Below, one piece after another: positions 6,815 to 11,018 of a stretch of DNA of 11,018 bases. Under the pieces are notes generated by a model. That model worked only from the letters and a program-made list of their open reading frames with translations. It was not told where the DNA came from and ran no database searches. Location: positions 1 to 11,018 of the forward strand of contig JAHDDN010000155.1 of the NCBI GenBank assembly GCA_020629335.1, read 5' to 3'. How positions within the stretch are numbered: the stretch's first letter is position 1; every line of letters begins with the position of its first letter. Source of the DNA: Chitinophagales bacterium. GTDB lineage: Bacteria; Bacteroidota; Bacteroidia; Chitinophagales; UBA2359. The translations under genes and the position numbers were made by a program.

Positions 6815-7768
6815 ATGATGAAAAGAGTTGCAGTAATTGATTTAGGAACAAACACCTTTCATATCTTAATTGTACAAGGAGAAGATGTGATGCCAGGTAA
6901 GTATCAAATAATAGCCAAGGAACGAGTGTTTGTTCACTTAGGGGAGGGAGGCATCGACTATATTAGTGATATGGCTTGGAGAAGAGGTTTAAGTACCTTA
7001 AAACTATTTAAAGAGGTGATAGGGCGTTGTGGGGTAAGCGATGTATATGCTATTGGTACGGCAGCCCTAAGAAATGCCTCTAATGGAAAGGAATTTATAG
7101 CAGAGGTGAAGGAAAAATTGGGTTTGGATATTTATTTGATTTCTGGTGATACAGAGGCAGAATTGATTTGTGCTGGTGTGCGTAAGGCTTATGATTTCGG
7201 AGATCAGAAGCAGTTGATTATGGATATTGGTGGAGGGAGTGTAGAATTTATCATTGCGGATTCCCATACGATCTTTTGGAAAGAGAGTTATCCTTTAGGC
7301 GCATCTATTAGCCGACAAGAGTTTCATCAGGCAGAACCGATAGATGATTTAGAGGTCGCTACTTATCAGGTTCATATTGAGGAGGTTTTACAGCCACTTT
7401 TTAAGGCTGCCAAGGAGCATCAAGTAAGCAGGATGATAGGTGCTTCGGGTGCTTTTGATACGATAGCCTCTACTATCAGCGCCATGAATCGAGAGCCGAT
7501 GAACACACCATTCAATGAAATTGATTTAATCATTTATCGTCAACTGCATGAAGAGCTATTGTCTAAGACTTATGAGGAAAGACTAAAGATCAATGGGATG
7601 CCGCCTAAGCGAGCTAAGATGATAGTCGTCTCTTCTGTACTGGTAGATTATGTAATTGATCGTCTGGGGATCACGAGCTTATACCAGACAGATTATGCCT
7701 TGAAAGAAGGAATTATTAACTATGCTTTGAATGATAAAGAGCGTTTGACAGAGCTTTTAAAGCAATAA
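6815..7768 (+). CDS. Ppx/GppA family phosphatase, short form, 317 aa
   Basis: Member of the ASKHA-fold exopolyphosphatase/guanosine-pentaphosphatase family, expected to release phosphate from polyphosphate or convert pppGpp to ppGpp in the cytoplasm. Motifs in order: phosphate-1 VIDLGTNTFHILI (about 7-19), HLGEGG (41-46), AIGTAALRNASN (79-90), ISGDTEAEL (109-117), which by position supplies the catalytic Glu (likely Glu114), phosphate-2 MDIGGGSVEFI (136-146), and GASGAFDTIAST further on. It ends soon after LKEGIINYAL and lacks the C-terminal HD-like domain of the roughly 500-aa E. coli Ppx, so it is the single-module type. Two ATGs stand in tandem at 6815 and 6818; either may start. With only 9 nt after the permease stop it is probably co-transcribed. 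Which substrate it prefers cannot be read from sequence. Confidence 0.92.
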   Translation: MMKRVAVIDLGTNTFHILIVQGEDVMPGKYQIIAKERVFVHLGEGGIDYISDMAWRRGLSTLKLFKEVIGRCGVSDVYAIGTAALRNASNGKEFIAEVKEKLGLDIYLISGDTEAELICAGVRKAYDFGDQKQLIMDIGGGSVEFIIADSHTIFWKESYPLGASISRQEFHQAEPIDDLEVATYQVHIEEVLQPLFKAAKEHQVSRMIGASGAFDTIASTISAMNREPMNTPFNEIDLIIYRQLHEELLSKTYEERLKINGMPPKRAKMIVVSSVLVDYVIDRLGITSLYQTDYALKEGIINYALNDKERLTELLKQ

Positions 7769-7816
7769 AAAATCTTCAACCAAAGATGTGTAGTCAGAGA
7801 CGAGACTGAGCAGGCA

Positions 7817-7833
7817 CAAGTGAAAAACACTTG
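7817..7833. repeat. Hairpin CAAGTG-AAAAA-CACTTG
   Basis: Perfect 6-bp arms around an A5 loop, between the Ppx/GppA gene and the convergent small gene. The surrounding segment (about 7780-7860) is non-coding and slightly GC-richer. The hairpin is followed by GCGCTATAAG rather than a T-run, so it is not a canonical terminator. It may be part of a dispersed intergenic repeat. Confidence 0.4.
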
Positions 7834-7862
7834 CGCTATAAGAGTTGGCGATTATTTGCAAT

Positions 7863-7898
7863 AAAAAAAGCCATCCGTCTGGAACTCGGATGGCCTTT
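7863..7898 (-). terminator. Intrinsic terminator for the minus-strand 113-aa gene
   Basis: Arms GCCATCCG (7870-7877) and CGGATGGC (7887-7894) form an 8-bp perfect stem with a 9-nt loop. Read on the minus strand, the stem is followed at once by seven T residues (7869-7863), a textbook intrinsic terminator for the leftward gene ending at 7968. In the plus direction only CTTT follows, so it would serve the Ppx/GppA gene poorly. Confidence 0.8.
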
Positions 7899-7967
7899 AG
7901 GAGATCGCTCAAAATCTCTAAAAAAGGTAAAATACTATCGAATAGAAGTCGTATTAAGAAAGAATTC

Positions 7968-8309
7968 CTAATATCGATCTTCTTCAGGAATGTTTTGAAA
8001 TTTGTTTCTATACTCTAAACGAGTTTTAGCTTTACTTAAAATTCGGTTCAATATAAGTTCTGATAGGATTAAAGAGGGCTTCTTTTCTTGGTTGATTAAG
8101 GCTAACATTGTTTGCTGCTCATCCACATCTATTTTGTAGAGAATGAATAAAAAACGTTCTATTTCATAATTGATGAAGTGCTCTACTATTGGTATTAACT
8201 GTTGAATGAGATCTTCATAGCTAAATGCTTTAGTCAATGCTTGTGCATTGAGCTCAAAGTCATCAATAATGAGCGTAGAAGCGTCTTGATATAATTGTAA
8301 GTTATCCAC
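7968..8309 (-). CDS. Small conserved-looking cytoplasmic protein, 113 aa, function unknown
   Basis: Soluble, largely alpha-helical protein without signal peptide or cysteine. The core FINYEIERFLFILYKIDVDEQ (about 46-66) followed by LILSELILNRILSKAKTRLEYR (split helix, about 79-100) resembles a small unnamed Bacteroidota family that I recall only as hypothetical proteins, in which a Tyr-Arg/Lys-Ile-Asp-Val-Asp-Glu motif precedes a basic C-terminal helix. The start is GTG at 8309: a TAG codon lies immediately upstream in frame, and no ATG follows early. AAGG four bases before the GTG may act as ribosome binding site. It is divergent from the glycosidase gene with only 43 nt between start codons, so promoter elements of both must overlap or lie inside the genes. 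A strong terminator follows its stop. Confidence 0.7.
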   Translation of the reverse strand: MDNLQLYQDASTLIIDDFELNAQALTKAFSYEDLIQQLIPIVEHFINYEIERFLFILYKIDVDEQQTMLALINQEKKPSLILSELILNRILSKAKTRLEYRNKFQNIPEEDRY

Positions 8310-8352
8310 CTAACCTTATAGACGAATTAATCCTTCAATTAGTGGGTTCACG

Positions 8353-9390
8353 ATGCAAAAAAAATGCTACATACTGATTATTTTTCTATTGATTAACTGT
8401 TGGAGCTTCTCACAGCTTGAACTTTCTGTGGAAAATGCTTTAGACATAAAGATCAATGGTCTTAATTTAGACTCCTCTACCAATCGTTCTGATAGGCAAT
8501 TTATCAAGCCTATTGAAGAAGTGAATGCCAATTGGATTTCCTTAATTCCCTTTGCTTACGGAAGTAATGATTCACCCAAGATAGAATATCCAGTAAAGGA
8601 ACAACCGTGGATAGGCTCTGAGGAGGGAATACGTTTTGCGGTCAAGCGGGCCAAAAAGAAAGGAATGAAGATCATGATGAAGCCAATGGTGGTCGTACCA
8701 GACTATGGCTGGGTGGGTGATTTCGCTTTAGAGACAGAGGAAGACTGGCAAACTTGGGAAAAAAATTACGAAACTTATATTTTGCCTTTGGCTAAACTGT
8801 CGGAGGAGTTAGGGGTAGAGTTATTTTGTATAGGAACAGAATATCATCAAGCGGTTAAGTTACGCTCTATCTTTTGGGGCCGTTTGATTGATAAAGTAAG
8901 AGCCGTATATAGTGGCGAGTTAACTTATGCCGCTAATTGGGACAACTTTGAGCACGTCTATTTTTGGCGAGACTTAGATTATATCGGAGTAGATGCTTAT
9001 TTCCCACTAACCCCTGAAGATACGCCTTCAGTTGAGTTATTAAGAGGCGCATGGAAGCGCTATAAAGATAAATTATTTGAGTTTTCACAATTTCATGGTC
9101 GGCCAATTTTATTTACAGAATTTGGTTATCGGAGCATCAATCGAGCCATGTGGCGACAGTGGGAGTTAGATGAGCCATATCAAGATCAAACCCCCAATAT
9201 GGAGGCGCAGTTCAATGGCTATGTAGCCATTTTTGAAGAGTTTTGGCAAGAATCATGGTTTGCAGGCGGATTCATATGGAAGTGGTACACAGAGCACAAT
9301 ACAGCTGGCGGGAGTGCTAATAATCGCTATACCCCACAACGCAAATTAGTAGAAGAAGAGATCAAAGCCTGGTATAGCAATCAACGCTAA
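8353..9390 (+). CDS. Secreted glycoside hydrolase, GH113-like TIM barrel, 345 aa
   Basis: The N-terminus has Lys-Lys, a hydrophobic core and a likely signal peptidase I site at Ser20-Gln21 (CWSFS/QLEL), so it should be exported. Cys16 lies in LINC, a poor lipobox because of Asn at -1. The mature part is a single TIM barrel. Its order of strands and acids fits clan GH-A glycosidases, closest to GH113 (known for beta-mannanases): MKIMMKPMVVVPDYGW, then LFCIGTEYHQ with the presumed acid/base Glu163, YIGVDAYFPL, and ILFTEFGYRS with the presumed nucleophile Glu256, then GGFIWKWY with aromatic subsite residues. No carbohydrate-binding module and no T9SS sorting tail are present; the protein ends EIKAWYSNQR. 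Likely periplasmic or surface-bound glycan hydrolysis. Substrate is not established, and no polysaccharide-utilisation genes adjoin it. Confidence 0.82.
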   Translation: MQKKCYILIIFLLINCWSFSQLELSVENALDIKINGLNLDSSTNRSDRQFIKPIEEVNANWISLIPFAYGSNDSPKIEYPVKEQPWIGSEEGIRFAVKRAKKKGMKIMMKPMVVVPDYGWVGDFALETEEDWQTWEKNYETYILPLAKLSEELGVELFCIGTEYHQAVKLRSIFWGRLIDKVRAVYSGELTYAANWDNFEHVYFWRDLDYIGVDAYFPLTPEDTPSVELLRGAWKRYKDKLFEFSQFHGRPILFTEFGYRSINRAMWRQWELDEPYQDQTPNMEAQFNGYVAIFEEFWQESWFAGGFIWKWYTEHNTAGGSANNRYTPQRKLVEEEIKAWYSNQR

Positions 9391-9424
9391 TTAATTGATC
9401 AAAACAAAAAATATTTTAATGATT

Positions 9425-9445
9425 AGGGCGCAACCATGCGCTTTT
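9425..9445 (+). terminator. Weak terminator-like hairpin after the glycosidase gene
   Basis: GCGCA (9428-9432) pairs with TGCGC (9437-9441) around ACCA, extendable by two G-U pairs and one A-U pair, and is followed by TTTTATAAA. It lies 38 nt after the glycosidase stop and may end its transcript. The stem is short, and it could equally be the first unit of the repeat patch that follows. Confidence 0.4.
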
Positions 9446-9679
9446 ATAAATGCGACCTCTACCTGTCCAAACTAATCATTCATCATTACGCATTATGCAT
9501 TCGCCGAAGGCGCATGGTCGGGCTGTCCACTCTTATGCACCTATGCTGCTCCTACTTCACTAAGGCATACTTGTCTTCCCCTTCGGGGCAAGCCTGCGTC
9601 TGCCTAAGTTCCGTAAGTCGCATCATGTACGGTGCATACCGCTCCCATCCCTTGCGCATTTTTGGGTATTGGGCAGTAG

Positions 9680-9700
9680 GGACGTTGCACCGCAACGTCC
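9680..9700. repeat. Perfect hairpin GGACGTTGC-ACC-GCAACGTCC
   Basis: Nine-bp perfect arms around a 3-nt loop, preceded by GTAG. Very similar GTAGGGACGTTGC...GCAACGTCC hairpins are known to me as dispersed intergenic repeats in several bacterial phyla, so this is probably one copy of such a family. Confidence 0.75.
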
Positions 9701-9706
9701 ACGGGA

Positions 9707-9740
9707 TTGTCTTTCTGAACGAAGTGAAAGAATCACTTGA
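9707..9740 (+). repeat. Dispersed repeat, copy 1 (TTCTGA...GAAAGAATCACTTGA type)
   Basis: A 34-nt unit matching the reverse complement of 9972-10005 at 31 of 34 positions. It belongs to the pattern GTCATTCTGAGCGAAGCGAA(A)GAATC that occurs in many copies in unrelated bacterial genomes. This copy carries three substitutions relative to the other: T for A in CTTTCTG, A for G in TGAACG, T for C in AAGTGAA. Confidence 0.8.
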
Positions 9741-9789
9741 CAGGGAATGGTTCGTAAAATGCAATCTTCTTTGCAAGTCGGGATAAAAG

Positions 9790-9922
9790 CACCGACCACA
9801 ACTTGAGGACTGCTGTACTAGCTTGAGGCTTTAGCCGAAAGGGGCTGGGTGAAAATGCTGGCCCACCGCCCTCCTGCTAAAGCAGTCGGGGTTTGCTTGT
9901 ATTCCTTTTGTTATGGTCGGTG
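9790..9922. repeat. 133-nt segment bounded by a 9-bp inverted repeat
   Basis: CACCGACCA (9790-9798) is the exact reverse complement of TGGTCGGTG (9914-9922). Inside lie small stems such as AGCC...GGCT near 9830 and CTGC-TAAA-GCAG near 9871. It could fold as one branched structure. I recognise no RNA family and no transposon ends. Confidence 0.4.
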
Positions 9923-9971
9923 GTATGAGCCGTGCTTGCCTACTGCTTGCTTAATCTTTAGAGAAGTCGTA

Positions 9972-10005
9972 TCAAGTGATTCTTTCGCTTCGCTCAGAAT
10001 GACAA
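9972..10005 (-). repeat. Dispersed repeat, copy 2, opposite orientation
   Basis: Reverse-complement copy of 9707-9740 with 31 of 34 matches, read on the minus strand as TTGTCATTCTGAGCGAAGCG and onward to CACTTGA. This copy fits the widespread consensus exactly over that stretch, so it is probably the less decayed member of the pair. Confidence 0.8.
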
Positions 10006-10099
10006 CTATCGCAAGCGTCTTGTTTGTGATTATAGAATGTAATCGCTTTCTTCCAGAGGGCCGAATTGCTCTTTCACAAGAATCTCGCTTGATTCGAGA

Positions 10100-10121
10100 G
10101 GGCGGACACATAGGTCCGCCC
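10100..10121. repeat. Hairpin GGGCGGAC-ACATAG-GTCCGCCC
   Basis: Eight-bp perfect GC-rich arms with loop ACATAG, followed by CTAC. The GGGCG(G/A)ACACATAGG...CGCCCCTAC form is one I know as a dispersed intergenic hairpin in many bacteria. An adjacent smaller stem (TCTCG at 10083-10087 with CGAGA at 10095-10099) stacks next to it. Confidence 0.75.
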
Positions 10122-10167
10122 CTACAAGTTTTGGGGCATAAAAATCTGTCGTCTAAAAACCCATTGA

Positions 10168-11018
10168 CTATCGACTAACAACAAGGCTACCGCCACCAAC
10201 ACGCTCCCCATCTACCACCACCTCATAAACATATAAACCTGCATCTAAACGGCTTAGATTAATGTTGGCAGAAGCGGCTCCAACCGCCAAAGGCTGCACT
10301 TCCACCAAGCGCCCTTGCGTATCATAAAGATGCAGTGCGGCACTCTCAAAATTTCCTAAATCGTAGCTGATGATAGCCTGATCTATTGCTGGATTAGGCG
10401 ATAAAGTAATACTTCGATTTCTTACAACAAGATTAGGAATAGAGGTAGCATAAGCAATACTATCACAACTCACCTGATAGCAAGTCTGACCCAAGCTATC
10501 TGTCTTGACTACCCAACTGCCCCCTTGAGCGTTATCTATAAAGCCAGTAAGCAAGTAGCCGCCATCTGAACAAGCATCTAAATCTCGGATGTACTGACTA
10601 CCATATATATTCGCATTGATGGGTTGATCTAATAAGGTATTGCCTAAACTGTCTAACTTTAATAAACGGACTCGTGGAGGGGCTAAGGATGAAAAGTCAT
10701 TAGAATAGCGAGCGACTAATACTATTTCATTATTAATTACAATAGGGCTTGCTGCACAACCAGTGTTTTCTTCATATAACTCAAACTCTTGACTCCATAT
10801 AATCTCTCCCTCATTATCTATTAAATTAAGATAAAGTTCATTGTTACTATCTATATTGTAGTTTTTTGAACCAGCTACAATAAACTTATTTTCAGTATAT
10901 TCTGCGATGAAACATGCTCCATCACTCTCATCCGTCCCATAAGTTTTTTCCCAGATGAGATTACCTAAAGAGTCGGTGAGTAGGAGCCAGGGGTCATAGG
11001 AGGTTTCGGAGGAGTATT
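10168..11018 (-). CDS. T9SS cargo protein with repeat region and C-terminal sorting domain (N-terminus outside window)
   Basis: The frame is open from the right window edge to TAG at 10170-10168 and gives 282 visible residues. Four repeats of 51-55 residues are each marked by a beta-strand and an Asp-x-x-Gly turn: TDSLGNLIWEKTYG (from Asp15), IDNEGEIIWSQEF (Asp67), LDSLGNTLLDQ (Asp122), TDSLGQTCYQ (Asp173). They are the kind that builds beta-propeller or delta-60-like arrays in Bacteroidota surface proteins. The last 80 residues, from ITLSPNPAIDQ (about 203) through LDAGLYVYEV to SLVVSR, are a type A T9SS sorting domain, which directs export through the outer membrane and is then cleaved. A signal peptide should lie outside the window. 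The TTG at 10554 is internal to a repeat, not a start. Binding partner or enzymatic role is not visible. Confidence 0.85.
   Translation of the reverse strand, partial: YSSETSYDPWLLLTDSLGNLIWEKTYGTDESDGACFIAEYTENKFIVAGSKNYNIDSNNELYLNLIDNEGEIIWSQEFELYEENTGCAASPIVINNEIVLVARYSNDFSSLAPPRVRLLKLDSLGNTLLDQPINANIYGSQYIRDLDACSDGGYLLTGFIDNAQGGSWVVKTDSLGQTCYQVSCDSIAYATSIPNLVVRNRSITLSPNPAIDQAIISYDLGNFESAALHLYDTQGRLVEVQPLAVGAASANINLSRLDAGLYVYEVVVDGERVGGGSLVVSR

Larger units (their letters stand above)
9421..10160. other. Gene-free, GC-richer patch of clustered hairpin repeats
   Basis: About 740 nt with no credible gene between the glycosidase and the T9SS protein. Positions 9541-9600 are 55% G+C by direct count, visibly above the flanking genes. 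It is packed with short inverted repeats: 9502-9512 (CGCC-GAA-GGCG), 9578-9588 (CCCC-TTC-GGGG), 9680-9700, 10083-10099 (TCTCG/CGAGA) and 10100-10121. It also has a 9-bp pair at 9790-9798 and 9914-9922, and a 34-nt inverted pair. Open frames across it translate into compositions alien to the rest of the window, such as SDSFASLRMT and EGGHIGPPLQ, phrases I know from spurious ORFs over dispersed repeats. Confidence 0.75.

Noticed and set aside
9436..9786. 116-codon plus-strand open frame and the opposing frame at 9552-9776
   Set aside because: Both run through hairpin repeats. Their composition (many Cys, Arg, Ser, and phrases such as SDSFTSFRK) comes from the repeat and has no protein-like pattern.
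9421..10160. Insertion sequence or retron
   Set aside because: No transposase or reverse transcriptase remnants in any frame, and no clear pair of terminal repeats with target duplication at the borders.
9849..10178. 109-codon plus-strand open frame and the opposing frame at 9911-10111
   Set aside because: They translate the 34-nt repeat (SDSFASLRMT; VILSEAKESL on the other strand) and the GGGCGGAC hairpin (GGHIGPPLQ), well-known spurious ORF signatures. The plus-strand frame also runs into the T9SS gene's 3' end.
10168..10554. T9SS protein as a short 128-aa protein starting at TTG 10554
   Set aside because: The frame stays open upstream to the window edge with matching repeats, and the TTG codes a Leu inside a repeat strand.

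Overview
The window looks like an ordinary stretch of chromosome from a member of the Bacteroidota, most likely the Saprospiria (Saprospira or Aureispira type; genus is inference). The evidence is AT-rich coding sequence, weak Shine-Dalgarno signals, signal peptides ending in a Phe-Ser-Gln type cleavage site, a C-terminal type IX secretion (T9SS) sorting domain, and a large VWA/BatA-like inner-membrane protein typical of the phylum. I see no phage, integrase, transposase, CRISPR array, tRNA or rRNA.

Layout. Positions 1-2881, plus strand: the 3' part of a FabG-type reductase, a 702-aa VWA membrane protein, and an overlapping 50-aa ORF that resembles an antitoxin tail. These end at a strong two-way terminator shared with a convergent 253-aa protein of unknown function (2975-3736, minus). 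Positions 3737-4360 hold no sizeable gene. This stretch has hairpins, 11 perfect tandem copies of TATCC, a 34-aa minus-strand membrane micro-ORF that looks like the N-terminal anchor of PpiD, and a dyad carrying mirrored Bacteroidota-type -7 boxes. Positions 4394-7768, plus strand: an ABC ATPase, its ABC-2 permease, and a Ppx/GppA phosphatase, probably one transcription unit. A 177-nt repeat-like spacer interrupts it between ATPase and permease. Then a small minus-strand cytoplasmic protein (7968-8309) with its own terminator stands back to back with a secreted GH113-like glycosidase (8353-9390).

Positions 9391-10167 are a GC-richer patch with no credible gene. It is built from several hairpin-forming sequences of the kind dispersed in many bacterial genomes, including an inverted pair of 34-nt copies 231 nt apart. 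The window ends inside a minus-strand T9SS cargo protein with four repeats of about 50 residues (10168 to the right edge).

How the genes work together: the ATPase and permease form one exporter of the NatAB type. The phosphatase follows 9 nt behind the permease and is probably co-transcribed, without an obvious functional link. The glycosidase and the T9SS protein are both exported but are separated by the repeat patch. I found no convincing new multi-gene system. The most interesting parts are non-coding: the TATCC tract, the PpiD-like micro-ORF beside it, the operon-internal insert and the repeat patch.
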